A DNA stretch of 64,000 nt from Paenibacillus sinopodophylli (GCF_005930355.1 NZ_VDBO01000001.1:1213339-1277338); one strand, 5' to 3'; counted from the stretch's first letter, positions 1-8,963 are shown. Made by a program: numbers and translations. The notes: generated by a model from the letters alone, not told the origin.

Positions 1-23
1 TCAGCGCTTTATGTATTAGCCCA

Positions 24-210
24 ATGCTTACGAAGTAGGTTTGCTGCGCAAACCTTAGCTCATGCTTACGATGTGGTTTGCTGCGCAAACCTTAGCTCAT
101 GCTTACGAAGTGGTTTGCTGCGCAAACCTCAGCTCATGCTTACGAAGTAGGTTTGCTACGCAAACCTTAGCTCATGCTTACGAAGTAGGTTTGCTACGCA
201 AACCTTTAGG
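24..210 (+). repeat. Five tandem copies of a 37-38 bp hairpin repeat
   Basis: Copies start at 24, 62, 99, 136 and 174. Each begins ATGCTTACGAAGT, continues with a short palindrome (GGTTTGC-TGC or TAC-GCAAACC) and ends CTTAGCTC. The last copy instead runs into TTTAGGAGG, which is the ribosome binding site of acuC. The same family recurs in the leader of the PTS gene near 8.7-8.8 kb, in the same orientation relative to its gene. There are no unique spacers, so it is not a CRISPR array. Confidence 0.9.
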
Positions 211-219
211 AGGATTAAA

Positions 220-1398
220 ATGGCTTCTGATGCTGTTTTCATACATCATACGGATTCTAGCGGATATAAATTTGATGAGGAGCATCCATTTGATCCGCTT
301 CGACTAACGCTTACGATCGATCTGCTCAAAGATGTGAACGCCTTAACCGAGGAACAATTGACGGCACCTCCATCCTATTCTGAAGATGAGCTGTTGTCGC
401 TTGTGCATAGAACCGATTACTTGGCTGCTGTCAAAAAGCTAAGTGAAGAAGCTCATTTGGATGAACGAAGCAGCCTCGCTCAGCAATTCGGGCTTCATAC
501 CGAGGACACGCCTGCCTTCCCTGGCATGCACAAGGCTGCAATGACCATTGTAAGCGGTTCTTTGGCAGCCGCAGAGGCCGTTATGTCCGGTCAGGTCAAG
601 CATGCCTTCCATCTTGCCGGCGGCCTGCATCACGCTTTTCCAGACCGCGCTTCAGGCTTCTGCGTCTATAACGATGCCGCAGTCGCAATCAAGCATATCC
701 GCCAAACCTATCATGCACGCGTGCTGTACATCGACACAGATGTTCATCATGGCGATGGTGTACAGTGGGTTTTTTACAATGATCCGGATGTATGCACTTA
801 TTCCATTCATGAGACAGGCAAGTTTCTATTTCCAGGGACAGGTTATGTACATGAGAAAGGTGCGGATCATGGATTCGGTGCTTGCTTTAATGTACCGCTT
901 GAGCCTTATACAGAGGATGAATCATGGCTGGAGAGCTTCAATGTCACCCTGCGCAAAGTGATAGCCGCCTTCAAACCAGATGTCATCATTAGCCAGCATG
1001 GCTGTGATGCCCATGCGTATGATCCACTCTCACACATTCATTGCAGCATGCATATTTATGCCGAAATACCCTCCATTATTCAAGAACTTGCTCATACCTA
1101 TACGAACGGCCGATGGATAGCGCTCGGCGGGGGCGGCTACGATATTTTTCGAGTCGTACCTAGAGCTTGGTCCCTTGTCTGGCTGACGATGATCTCCCAT
1201 CCTATTGCGTCTCGCATTGCCGCTGGTGAGGACGTAGAACTTCCAGACAGCTGGCTTAATCGTTGGTCGCTGCTCAGTCCCTACAAGCTGCCAGCCAAAT
1301 GGACGGATGACCAAGCTGACATTGAACCGATGCCTAGACGCCAAGAAATAACCGAAAAGAACAGACATGTCCAAAAGATTGTCATACAGGATCTCTAG
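220..1398 (+). CDS. acuC: AcuC, acetoin-utilisation histone-deacetylase-family protein
   Basis: A 392-residue protein of the class I histone deacetylase/acetoin utilisation fold. In Bacillus, AcuC removes acetyl groups from acetyl-CoA synthetase lysine and so keeps it active. Visible family blocks are the His pair region LAGGLHHAF (about residues 132-140), the metal-site block DTDVHHGDG (about 174-182) and the C-terminal GGGGYD (about 303-308). ATG is preceded by TTTAGGAGGATTAAA, an excellent ribosome binding site supplied by the edge of the upstream repeat array. In B. subtilis acuABC lies beside ccpA, and here acuC converges on mtnN-ccpA. acuA and acuB are not in the window. Confidence 0.92.
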   Translation: MASDAVFIHHTDSSGYKFDEEHPFDPLRLTLTIDLLKDVNALTEEQLTAPPSYSEDELLSLVHRTDYLAAVKKLSEEAHLDERSSLAQQFGLHTEDTPAFPGMHKAAMTIVSGSLAAAEAVMSGQVKHAFHLAGGLHHAFPDRASGFCVYNDAAVAIKHIRQTYHARVLYIDTDVHHGDGVQWVFYNDPDVCTYSIHETGKFLFPGTGYVHEKGADHGFGACFNVPLEPYTEDESWLESFNVTLRKVIAAFKPDVIISQHGCDAHAYDPLSHIHCSMHIYAEIPSIIQELAHTYTNGRWIALGGGGYDIFRVVPRAWSLVWLTMISHPIASRIAAGEDVELPDSWLNRWSLLSPYKLPAKWTDDQADIEPMPRRQEITEKNRHVQKIVIQDL

Positions 1399-1431
1399 TA
1401 CATTAATTGATTTCCCCCCTGATAGCATCAA

Positions 1432-1468
1432 ACAAGAAGCCGCGATGCTTGGCATCGCGGCTTCTTGT
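1432..1468. terminator. Bidirectional terminator between acuC and mtnN
   Basis: A perfect 17-bp inverted repeat (ACAAGAAGCCGCGATGC and its complement) with a 3-nt loop lies between the convergent stops of acuC and mtnN. Only short T tracts flank it. Confidence 0.85.
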
Positions 1469-1484
1469 TTCATCTGCGCTATGA

Positions 1485-2183
1485 TTAGATATGTTTGAGG
1501 ATATCATCAATAATTTGGTAAGAATGTTTAGATGCTATCACCGTAAATTCCGGGAAATTCACATGAGCAGATCCATCCGCTTTGTCTGACATTGAACGAA
1601 TGATAACAAACGGCGTATCATTCATATCACAAACTTGAGCAACGGACGAGCCTTCCATCTCTGCACAAGCACCTCCAAGTGTCTCATGAAGCAGTTGAAC
1701 AGATTCGCGGCTAGCAATAAATTGATCGCCCGATAATACGATTCCTTTCAGGCTGCGACCTGAGAACAACCTGTTGCTTGCAGATGTAGCAAGCTCAACC
1801 AAACGCTCATCGGCCACAAACTCCGATTTCGGATGGAATGGAATCGTTCCACGAGCAAACCCAAGCGGGGAACAATCCATATCATGCTGAATACAGCTCG
1901 TTGACACAACGATATCTCCAATATTCAACTGTGGATCAAGCGCTCCGGCAACACCTGTGAACAAGACGCAATCAGCACCAAGATCCAACAAAATCTGCGT
2001 ACAAACCGCAGCGTTAACTTTGCCGACACCTGACTTGCAATAGATTACCGACTTGCCATGAAACGTTCCCTCGTAATACGTAATGCCTGCTTTCGTGACC
2101 TGTGACGCAATGGTTACGTGCTCGTGGAGCAATTCGATTTCTTCAACCATTGCACCGATAATTCCGATTTTGTTAAACGACAT
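1485..2183 (-). CDS. mtnN: 5'-methylthioadenosine/S-adenosylhomocysteine nucleosidase
   Basis: A 232-residue cytosolic purine-nucleoside phosphorylase-fold enzyme that cleaves adenine from MTA and SAH, serving methionine salvage and the activated methyl cycle. Visible are the N-terminal GIIGAMVEEIELL with the conserved Glu, the substrate-binding block MEGSSVAQV and the catalytic Asp region RSMSDKADG. The start MSFNKIG at 2183 is preceded by GGAGGAGTATAAGGAA; an upstream in-frame ATG at 2225 would lie inside ccpA and is rejected. It starts only a few bases after the ccpA stop, so the two are probably cotranscribed. Confidence 0.93.
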   Translation of the reverse strand: MSFNKIGIIGAMVEEIELLHEHVTIASQVTKAGITYYEGTFHGKSVIYCKSGVGKVNAAVCTQILLDLGADCVLFTGVAGALDPQLNIGDIVVSTSCIQHDMDCSPLGFARGTIPFHPKSEFVADERLVELATSASNRLFSGRSLKGIVLSGDQFIASRESVQLLHETLGGACAEMEGSSVAQVCDMNDTPFVIIRSMSDKADGSAHVNFPEFTVIASKHSYQIIDDILKHI

Positions 2184-2187
2184 TTCC

Positions 2188-3192
2188 TTATACTCCTCCA
2201 ACCGATTGACGCACAACGATTTCATGCGGCAGAACTACTTTGGATTGATCTACATTCTCTTTCTTCATCAGCTTAGTCAACAAACGCATCGATACTGCGC
2301 CAATATCATACATCGGCTGAGCAACTGCCGTAAGCTGTGGTCTAACCATGGAAGCCATGCGGCTGTTGTCAACGCTGATAATGGAAATATCATCAGGTAC
2401 GCGCAGGCCTGAATCCTGTATGCTATGAATCGCTCCGATAGCCATTTCATCCGTTGCAGAGAATACGGCTGTCGGACGCTCACCCAGCTCAATAAAGTAT
2501 TTCATTGCTTCTGCACCGGATTCGTAGCGATAATTGCCGATACGTACCAATGCATCATCGTATGCAATACCTGCAGCTTCTAGTGCGCGCTTATAGCCTT
2601 GGAATCGTGCATAGCCGATAGATGGATCCTGAAGCGTGCCGCTGATCATCGCAATGCGCGTATGGCCTTGCTCAAGCAGCTTCTGAACGGCATCGTATGC
2701 AGCATCCTCATGATTAATATCGACAGATGGAATCTGTCCACTCTCATCTGATGTCGCACATAGTACAATTGGAACATTGGCAGTCTTAAACGCCTGCAAA
2801 TGCTCTTCTGTTACGGCTCCGCCCATAAACAACAGACCATCGACTTGCTTCTCCAATAGTGTGTTAATAACGCGGATTTCTTTATCTTTCTTCTTATCCG
2901 CGTTGCACAAAATAATATTATAGTGATACATATTAGCGATATCTTCGATTCCGCGAGCAACTTCCGCAAAAATAGCGTTAGAAATATCGGGAATAACTAC
3001 GCCAACAGTCGTCGTTTTCTTGCTTGCAAGTCCTCTTGCAACAGCGTTCGGACGATAGCCAAGGCGTTCGATTGCTTCGTATACTTTCTTCCGTGTAGCG
3101 GGCTTCACATTCGGATTGTTGTTCACAACCCGAGAAACCGTAGCCATCGACACTCCTGCTTCTCTTGCTACATCATAAATGGTTACCGTCAC
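2188..3192 (-). CDS. ccpA: Catabolite control protein CcpA (LacI family)
   Basis: LacI/GalR repressor-activator that binds cre sites with HPr-Ser46-P in carbon catabolite control. The N-terminal [23 protein letters not shown] and hinge block [19 protein letters not shown] match CcpA closely, followed by a periplasmic-binding-like core. I take the GTG at 3192 as start: it has GGAGAGG seven bases upstream, gives the CcpA-like N-terminus (M)TVTIYDV, and gives 334 residues, the length of B. subtilis CcpA. An ATG five codons further upstream (3207) is the alternative but lacks a good ribosome binding site. First gene of a ccpA-mtnN operon. Confidence 0.93.
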   Translation of the reverse strand: MTVTIYDVAREAGVSMATVSRVVNNNPNVKPATRKKVYEAIERLGYRPNAVARGLASKKTTTVGVVIPDISNAIFAEVARGIEDIANMYHYNIILCNADKKKDKEIRVINTLLEKQVDGLLFMGGAVTEEHLQAFKTANVPIVLCATSDESGQIPSVDINHEDAAYDAVQKLLEQGHTRIAMISGTLQDPSIGYARFQGYKRALEAAGIAYDDALVRIGNYRYESGAEAMKYFIELGERPTAVFSATDEMAIGAIHSIQDSGLRVPDDISIISVDNSRMASMVRPQLTAVAQPMYDIGAVSMRLLTKLMKKENVDQSKVVLPHEIVVRQSVGGV

Positions 3193-3247
3193 AGTGGTCC
3201 TCTCCATTAGCTCAGAATATGATTCTCGTACGACAAATATTAACGTA

Positions 3248-3276
3248 ATCATAGCACAAAGAAATGAGCAACGCAA
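3248..3276 (-). promoter_or_regulatory. Probable sigma-A promoter of ccpA
   Basis: On the minus strand, -35 TTGCGT (3271-3276), a 17-bp spacer and -10 TATGAT (3248-3253). This places the transcript start about 50 bases before the GTG start of ccpA. Confidence 0.7.
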
Positions 3277-3410
3277 AACAAAAGACGTCAAAAACCTTGC
3301 TGTTTCGTGCTTTCATTGTGTTTTCAAAACAAGAAACATCCTTATGTACAAAAAGAAAACACACACTTTGAATTGCTTCCAATTCACTAGGAGTGACTAT
3401 GGCAACATGT

Positions 3411-3439
3411 AAAAACGGGCTGAGAATATTCTCAGCCCG
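3411..3439 (-). terminator. Terminator after the 3501-3917 gene
   Basis: Perfect 12-bp palindrome CGGGCTGAGAAT/ATTCTCAGCCCG at 3416-3439. On the minus strand it is followed by TTTTTA. Confidence 0.85.
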
Positions 3440-3500
3440 CTTGAAATTAATTCTATTCATTTACCGTTTGCGCATCATCAGGCCTAACAAAACCATGCAG

Positions 3501-3917
3501 CTATGTAAGCAGCGTGCGCCGGCTCATTTGTTCAAGCCTTTTCTTCACATCGGAAATCCATGCTTCATCATTGAGTGTTTGGGCAAGTAATAACAAGTCA
3601 AGCAGCTTGTTTATTCTCTGCTCAATTAAACGCTCAAATGCAGGTTGATCGGTATGCAGCTTCTCTGCTTTGGCCTCAACCAATAGATTGGCCCACTCAT
3701 TGCATTCATTGAACAAAAAGGTTTGTTTGTCCGGCTGTGCGCCGAGTTGTGAGATTAACCCGGTCAGATCAGGCTTTACTTCCGGAAATACTTCGCTTCG
3801 ATTGCAGGTTGTGCATGAGTAAATAGGGACGTTATCGATCTCTACTTTCCCTGAATAAATGACTGTGCGCAGTTTCATCTTCATGATGTCACCACAATGA
3901 CAGCTCTTATACAAAGT
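3501..3917 (-). CDS. Uncharacterised zinc-ribbon-like protein
   Basis: A protein of about 138 residues with two Cys pairs near the N-terminus (CHCG and CTTC, about 33 residues apart), the pattern of a YgiT-like zinc ribbon, followed by an acidic helical tail (ERLIEQRINKLLDLLLLAQTL). I place the start at a TTG at 3917 because AAGAAGGAG lies nine bases upstream. An in-frame GTG at 3950 extends it by 11 residues without a ribosome binding site. Its own terminator lies just downstream. I do not recognise a defined function; the ribbon suggests nucleic-acid or protein binding. Confidence 0.7.
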   Translation of the reverse strand, partial: TLYKSCHCGDIMKMKLRTVIYSGKVEIDNVPIYSCTTCNRSEVFPEVKPDLTGLISQLGAQPDKQTFLFNECNEWANLLVEAKAEKLHTDQPAFERLIEQRINKLLDLLLLAQTLNDEAWISDVKKRLEQMSRRTLLT

Positions 3918-4071
3918 GGTCCACTCCTTCTTAATAGCAGCTACTAACACGAGGCGTAGCTTTCAGAGTTACAATGTATAAATGATTCGACCAATTTCGC
4001 GTAAATTCCTGCTTTACCAGCCTTGTAATTTTTACTACTATAAAAGGCAATAAAATCCGTATTTTTCCTAG

Positions 4072-4509
4072 TCAAGGGGCTACCTTCCGCCATCTTCTTC
4101 GAACCCACGGCACTGCTGCTACCGCTGTCCAAATCGCTGCACCGATCATATCATTACGCACATCCATTGCATCTGGCATTCTACCTCCCACAAAGGACTG
4201 ATGATATTCATCGGACACACCATATATTCCGCAAAGCAGTACAATAAGGAGCTTCATCCCTAACCGGTCGGCTTTTTTCCCAATGCCGTAATCCAAGGTA
4301 AGCGCAAGTATGAAATAAGAGACAAAATGGCCCCAATCGAAACCCTTCATAAAGGGAAAGAAAGTTTGAAAGAATGGCAGAAACGTATTGATTTCGTCAC
4401 TCGTTCTTGAGGACAAGATAAAAATAATCGTCATCCATATGACTGCCGGCAGGAAACGCATCAGCCGTGCAGGTGAAAAGCGTGTCGATGTCTGATTTAT
4501 TTGCTTCAT
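4072..4509 (-). CDS. VanZ-like membrane protein
   Basis: A 145-residue integral membrane protein. Family signatures are PAVIWMTIIFILSS in the first membrane segment, DWGHFVSYFILA and the block SDEYHQSFVGGRMPDAMDV. VanZ-like proteins are linked to low-level teicoplanin resistance in enterococci, but most members have no known role. The start MKQINQ at 4509 has GAAGGAG upstream. The gene is divergent from the DJ-1-like gene, with about 50 bases between starts. Confidence 0.85.
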   Translation of the reverse strand: MKQINQTSTRFSPARLMRFLPAVIWMTIIFILSSRTSDEINTFLPFFQTFFPFMKGFDWGHFVSYFILALTLDYGIGKKADRLGMKLLIVLLCGIYGVSDEYHQSFVGGRMPDAMDVRNDMIGAAIWTAVAAVPWVRRRWRKVAP

Positions 4510-4561
4510 TGTTTCTCCTTCGTTACAATAATAGAGATCATTCATAGATGGAGGGAATAGA

Positions 4562-5092
4562 ATGTCCTTACAAAACAAAACCGTCATCTGCTTATTAGAC
4601 GACGAGTTCGAAGATTTGGAATTATGGTATCCGGTATACCGCACCCGTGAAGCTGGGGCAACGGTTCTCTATGCCGGTCCTGAGAGAGGTAAAAAACATA
4701 TTGGCAAATACGGCGTGCCGGCTATAGCCGACCTATCATTCGATGAAGTAAACAGCGAGGATATCATTGGTCTCCTTGTTCCTGGCGGCTGGGCACCCGA
4801 TAAGCTCCGCAGATATCCAAAAGTGCTTGAGCTCGTTCAAGAGCTAAATGCTCAGAATAAACCAATCGGCCAAATTTGCCATGCAGGCTGGGTATTGATT
4901 TCCGCTAAAATTCTAGAGGGCCGCAAGGTGACTTCTACACCTGGCATACGCGATGATATGGAAAATGCAGGAGCTACATGGTTTGATGAAGAGGTAGTAG
5001 TCGACGGAAACCTCATCTCAGCGAGACGTCCGCCTGACCTTCCTCCCTATGCCAAAGCATTTGTAGATGCACTACTACAGCGAATGGGCTAA
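4562..5092 (+). CDS. DJ-1/PfpI-family protein
   Basis: A 176-residue class I glutamine-amidotransferase-like protein of the PfpI/YraA group (protein deglycase or intracellular protease in characterised members). The nucleophile elbow is QICHAGW, with Cys106 followed by His107, and an acidic residue sits in DDEFEDLE near the N-terminus, as expected for the triad. The tail EVVVDGNLISARRPPDLP is characteristic. GGAGGG precedes the ATG. The stop codon lies within the downstream terminator hairpin. Confidence 0.9.
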   Translation: MSLQNKTVICLLDDEFEDLELWYPVYRTREAGATVLYAGPERGKKHIGKYGVPAIADLSFDEVNSEDIIGLLVPGGWAPDKLRRYPKVLELVQELNAQNKPIGQICHAGWVLISAKILEGRKVTSTPGIRDDMENAGATWFDEEVVVDGNLISARRPPDLPPYAKAFVDALLQRMG

Positions 5093-5109
5093 CCATTCGC
5101 TGTTTTTTT
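5079..5109 (+). terminator. Terminator of the DJ-1-like gene
   Basis: Stem AGCGAATGG/CCATTCGCT with a 5-nt loop, then GTTTTTTT. It overlaps the stop codons of both convergent genes (the DJ-1-like gene and ptsI). Confidence 0.85.
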
Positions 5110-6831
5110 GTCTACTCGATTCACGAAGGAGGTAAGCAGTTCTAGAATTTCGGTACTTGTACGGCAGCTGTGCAATTGCTGGAACACCTCACTACTCTCC
5201 TCCTGCGAAGTACTTAGCAGCTGCTGCTTCACTTGCAGAATCGAATGGGAGGACATACTCAGCTCGTCAACGTCGAGACTCAGCCAAATGGGCAATGCGC
5301 GCAAATCGCCAGCAAGCTCTCCGCACACGCCAACTGTAATTCCCGCTCTTTTGGCAGCTTCAACTGTCATTTTCAGCATTCGAATTAACGCTGGATGATA
5401 GGGCTCATATAGATGTGATATCTCTTCATTCATGCGATCGACTGCAAGCGTGAACTGAACCAGATCATTGGTGCCAATGCTGAAGAAATCCACTTCTTCG
5501 GCTAGAAGATCCGCGATCATAACCGCTGCCGGCACTTCGATCATAATGCCGATCTTCATTCCTTTATCATAAGGAATACCAGCTTCTTCAAGCTCAAGCT
5601 TCGCTTCGTTCAGTACAGCATTAGCCGCACGAACTTCATCAACGGAAGATATGAGCGGATACATCAGCTTCACTTTCCCATAATGACTAGCACGCAAAAT
5701 CGCCCTAAGCTGTGTCTTGAACAAATCCTTGCGGTCGAGCGAAATCCGAATCGCTCTGTAGCCTAGAAACGGATTATCTTCCTCCGGCAATTCGAAGTAA
5801 TCAAGCTGTTTGTCGCCGCCTACGTCAAGCGTGCGAATGACAAGCGGCTCGCCTCCGAGTCTTTCTGCAACGCTGCGATACACGTCGAACTGCTCTTCTT
5901 CCTTCGGAAAGCGATTGCGGTCCATATATAAAAATTCGGTACGGAATAAACCAACGCCATGCGCGCCGCTAGATAGAGCGATTTCAAGCTCTTTGAAGGA
6001 GCTGATATTCGCTGCCAGCTCTAATCTCTTGCCATCAGGCGTAACAGGCCTGTGGCCTGCAATGCCGTGAAGCTGTTTTTTCGCCTCTGCTTGATGACTG
6101 TGCAATTTAGTATAAGTAAGGATAATTTCTTGCACAGGATCTATAAAAACACTTCCGTCTGTGCCATCAATAATAATGGTTTGGCCCGTTTGAATCGGTT
6201 CGGCCAGCTTCGTCTCAACTCCTACAACAAGCGGTACTCCTAATGCTCTAGCCATAATGGCTGAATGCGAGGTTGTGCTCCCAGCAAGGGTCACAATACC
6301 GAGTACATGCTGTGGGTTAATATGTGCAAGCTGTGAGGGGGACAGCTCCTTCGCAATGAGTATAAAGGGCTGCGTGTCGGAAGGGAGCGTAATCTCTGGT
6401 GCTCCAAGCAAGTGCTTCAGCAGTCGATTGCCGACATCCTTGATATCCAGCGCTCTCTCCTTCATATACTCATCATCAAGCAGATCAAACATCGTCACAA
6501 AATGATCGATAGCTTCCTTTACAGCCACCTCTGCTGCCTTATACTGGCGCTGAATGATGCCTTGAATCTCATTCATAAAGACAGGATCATCCAAAATTGC
6601 AATATGAGCATCGAAGATATGTGTCTCTTCCGAGCCAACAACATCGCGAAGCTCATCTTTAATTTGCTCGATCTCCGACTTCGAGGTGCGAATGCCTTCA
6701 TACACGCGCTCGAACTCTCTAGCGAAATCAGCGACATCGATTTTCTGCTCCGGCAGCTCCCATTCCCAATTCGGAAGCACAAACGATCTCCCAATCGCTA
6801 TGCCCGCTGACGCCCCAATTCCTTGAATCAT
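5089..6831 (-). CDS. ptsI: PTS enzyme I (phosphoenolpyruvate-protein phosphotransferase)
   Basis: A 580-residue cytosolic enzyme that autophosphorylates from PEP and passes the phosphate to HPr. The phospho-His is His189 in AGSTTSHSAIMARALGVP. The C-terminal PEP-binding barrel shows GLFRTEFLYMDR, GYRAIRISLDR and the Cys block GVCGELAGD. It overlaps the upstream EIICBA gene by four bases (ATGA), so translation is coupled. HPr (ptsH) is not encoded next to it and must come from elsewhere in the genome. Confidence 0.95.
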   Translation of the reverse strand: MIQGIGASAGIAIGRSFVLPNWEWELPEQKIDVADFAREFERVYEGIRTSKSEIEQIKDELRDVVGSEETHIFDAHIAILDDPVFMNEIQGIIQRQYKAAEVAVKEAIDHFVTMFDLLDDEYMKERALDIKDVGNRLLKHLLGAPEITLPSDTQPFILIAKELSPSQLAHINPQHVLGIVTLAGSTTSHSAIMARALGVPLVVGVETKLAEPIQTGQTIIIDGTDGSVFIDPVQEIILTYTKLHSHQAEAKKQLHGIAGHRPVTPDGKRLELAANISSFKELEIALSSGAHGVGLFRTEFLYMDRNRFPKEEEQFDVYRSVAERLGGEPLVIRTLDVGGDKQLDYFELPEEDNPFLGYRAIRISLDRKDLFKTQLRAILRASHYGKVKLMYPLISSVDEVRAANAVLNEAKLELEEAGIPYDKGMKIGIMIEVPAAVMIADLLAEEVDFFSIGTNDLVQFTLAVDRMNEEISHLYEPYHPALIRMLKMTVEAAKRAGITVGVCGELAGDLRALPIWLSLDVDELSMSSHSILQVKQQLLSTSQEESSEVFQQLHSCRTSTEILELLTSFVNRVDKKTANG

Positions 6832-8714
6832 TGTGTTTCCCCTCCACCATTTCTCTCTTTAAGAACAACGGATAAAACTGAGGACTGCCCCTTTTTCACT
6901 GCTTTGAACGGTGCGAACCTCCAAGATTGAACGCGATCAGAATTTGTAATTACCATCGGCGTGGCGAGCGATTTACTTTCCTTCCGTACCCGCTGCAGAT
7001 CAAACTTAATCAGCATCATGCCTGGCGTCACTTCATCCCCTTCTTTAACAAGCGAATTAAAGTAGCCTTTTCCTCCTAGTCCTGAAGTATCGATTCCGAT
7101 ATGCAGCAGCACCTCAAGACCCTCCGGCGTAAGCAAGCCGATCGCGTGCATCGTCGGATAAATATGAATGACTTTACCTTTCACAGGTGAGACCAGCTCA
7201 CCTCGATCCGGAATAAACGCCACACCTTGTCCAACCAGCTTTCCAGCAAAAATAGGGTCTGGAACCTCGTCGAGCGGAATCATTCTTCCCTGCATGGGTG
7301 AATGGAACAATACCTGCGCTTGATCGCGATGGATCGTCTTGATCATTTCTTCGCGAATGAGCTCCGAATAGGTACCGAAGACGACTTGAACCTGCCCGCC
7401 TCCGAGCTTGATTACGCCTGCTGCACCTAAGTTGCGAAGCGCATTAACGTCAAGCAGCTTGTCATTGGAAACTTTAAGCCGCAGCCTGGTAATACAGGAC
7501 TCCATCTTGACGATATTTTGCTTGCCGCCTATTGCTTGAAGAATAAGCGGTGCACGGTAAGGAATATCACCAGCCCACTCATCCAGCTGTGAGCCTTCCT
7601 CGCGGCCTGGCGTTGGAATACGGAATCTGCGGATTGCCCAGCGGAACAAGAAATAATAAATAAAACCAACTACGATACCAATCGGAATAATCAGCCAGCC
7701 TCTTGTCGCCAAATGCTCATTGATGACAAAGTCGATAGCGCCTCCTGAGAAAGAGAAACCGTGTCTAATACCAAGCTCATAAGTCACCCACATAATGATG
7801 CCTGAAAGTATGGCGTGAACAACAAACAAATAAGGAGCAACGAATAGAAAAGCAAATTCCACCGGCTCGGTCACGCCTGTTAGAAAAGAGGCTAACGCCG
7901 CATAAAGAAACGTTTTTCTAATTTTCGGCTTCAAATCCTCACGGGCCTCATGAATAATAGCCAGCGCGATAGCAGGCAAAGCAAACATCATCGTCGGGTA
8001 CATTCCGGCCATAAATACGCCTGCCGTTGGATCGCCAGCAAAAAAACGTGGTAGATCCCCATATACCATTTGACCCGTTTCCGTCTCATAGCCGCCAATC
8101 TGGAACCAGAATACATGACTTACGAGATGATGTAAGCCGAATACGACTAATATGCGATGGACAAAGCCATATAAGAAAACGCCGAAGCCTCCGCCTGATG
8201 CAACAATCTCACCTAGCTCGACCAGCATTTTCTGCAAATAAGGTGCGATGTTGATCATGCCAATTGAAAAGAACAGGCAGATGACGCTAACAAACAGCGG
8301 AACGAATCTCGGTCCTCCAAAAAACTGTATGTATTCCGGCAAGCGTAAGCTCTTGAACCGCTCATGGCTTATTCCTGCTGTAATTCCAATCAATGTACCG
8401 ATCAGAACGGTCGGCTCGATCTGAACCTCGGCTGTGCCTGTTATACCGCTATATATGAACATCCCTATAAGAGCGGCCATCCCTGCAGCAAGTGCGTTCC
8501 CCGTTAGCCCGAGCGATATGCCGAGTGCGAATATGTAAGGTAAATAAGTGAAAATCGCCTCGCTGGCAGCAATTAAGTAGCCTTCCATACCTGGTAGGCC
8601 GATATATGCCCATGGCAGCTTGCTCAAGCTCAAAAAGATAGCTGCGCCTGGCAATACAATCATCGGCAGCATAAAGGCTCTGCCAAGCTGCTGCAAGCTT
8701 CCCATGAAAATCAT
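6828..8714 (-). CDS. PTS EIICBA permease, glucose/N-acetylglucosamine type
   Basis: A 628-residue sugar permease fusing three PTS domains. The EIIC membrane domain has the family motif GVTEPVEFAFLF, then GGAIDFVINEHL. The EIIB domain carries the phospho-Cys in MESCITRLRL, and the C-terminal EIIA domain is crr-like with the active His in VLLHIGIDT. The substrate is probably glucose or N-acetylglucosamine; the sequence does not settle which. The start MIFMGSL is preceded by AGGAGGTG. An upstream in-frame start at 8765 would lie in repeat DNA. The leader contains three hairpin repeats and a good promoter. Confidence 0.9.
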   Translation of the reverse strand: MIFMGSLQQLGRAFMLPMIVLPGAAIFLSLSKLPWAYIGLPGMEGYLIAASEAIFTYLPYIFALGISLGLTGNALAAGMAALIGMFIYSGITGTAEVQIEPTVLIGTLIGITAGISHERFKSLRLPEYIQFFGGPRFVPLFVSVICLFFSIGMINIAPYLQKMLVELGEIVASGGGFGVFLYGFVHRILVVFGLHHLVSHVFWFQIGGYETETGQMVYGDLPRFFAGDPTAGVFMAGMYPTMMFALPAIALAIIHEAREDLKPKIRKTFLYAALASFLTGVTEPVEFAFLFVAPYLFVVHAILSGIIMWVTYELGIRHGFSFSGGAIDFVINEHLATRGWLIIPIGIVVGFIYYFLFRWAIRRFRIPTPGREEGSQLDEWAGDIPYRAPLILQAIGGKQNIVKMESCITRLRLKVSNDKLLDVNALRNLGAAGVIKLGGGQVQVVFGTYSELIREEMIKTIHRDQAQVLFHSPMQGRMIPLDEVPDPIFAGKLVGQGVAFIPDRGELVSPVKGKVIHIYPTMHAIGLLTPEGLEVLLHIGIDTSGLGGKGYFNSLVKEGDEVTPGMMLIKFDLQRVRKESKSLATPMVITNSDRVQSWRFAPFKAVKKGQSSVLSVVLKERNGGGETQ

Positions 8715-8726
8715 TTTGCACCTCCT

Positions 8727-8841
8727 AAAGTTTTGCGAAGCAAAACTGACTTCGTAAGCATTCACTTAGTTTTGCGTACTTAGCAAAACTGACTTCGTAA
8801 GCATTAGCTGCGTTTTGCATAACAAAACTGTCATCGCTAGC
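8727..8841 (-). repeat. Hairpin repeats in the PTS mRNA leader
   Basis: On the minus strand two good copies (about 8727-8763 and 8764-8807) read ATGCTTACGAAGTCAGTTTTGC...GCAAAAC. A third, decayed copy lies at 8808-8841 (GCTAGCGATGACAGTTTTG...). This is the family of the acuC array, and again the copy nearest the gene runs into CTTTAGGAGG, the ribosome binding site. Confidence 0.85.
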
Positions 8842-8864
8842 CGTTTCCTAACATTTCTATAACG

Positions 8865-8893
8865 ATGTTAAGCGTTTGCTTCGTTTTTGTCAA
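8865..8893 (-). promoter_or_regulatory. Probable promoter of the PTS operon
   Basis: -35 TTGACA (8888-8893), 17-bp spacer, -10 TAACAT (8865-8870) on the minus strand. The spacer contains GCAAACGCTTAAC, which partly resembles a CcpA cre box, so catabolite control is possible but weakly supported. Confidence 0.65.
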
Positions 8894-8924
8894 AGTAAAA
8901 CGGCGAGCCTGTAAGGGCCCGCCG
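8893..8924 (-). terminator. Terminator after the Q/N-rich gene
   Basis: Minus-strand stem CGGCGGGCC/GGCTCGCCG with a 6-nt loop, then TTTTA. It separates the gene at 8964-9590 from the PTS promoter. Confidence 0.8.
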
Positions 8925-8963
8925 ATGTTGATGATTCTTTTCCAATGTTTTTTTAAAACAATG

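Noticed and set aside
24-210. CRISPR array
   Set aside because: The repeated unit is contiguous with no unique spacers, contains a palindrome in its centre, and no cas genes are near.
1030-1473. Minus-strand reading frame of 147 codons opposite acuC
   Set aside because: It overlaps the well-supported acuC gene almost fully and reads through the terminator; no family match or start site.
3944-4132. Minus-strand 62-codon frame between the zinc-ribbon and VanZ-like genes
   Set aside because: It overlaps the VanZ-like C-terminus in another frame, has low complexity and no ribosome binding site.
5089-8714. Missing HPr gene as evidence of deletion in the PTS operon
   Set aside because: ptsH is often unlinked in Bacillota, and the two genes overlap by four bases with no scar.
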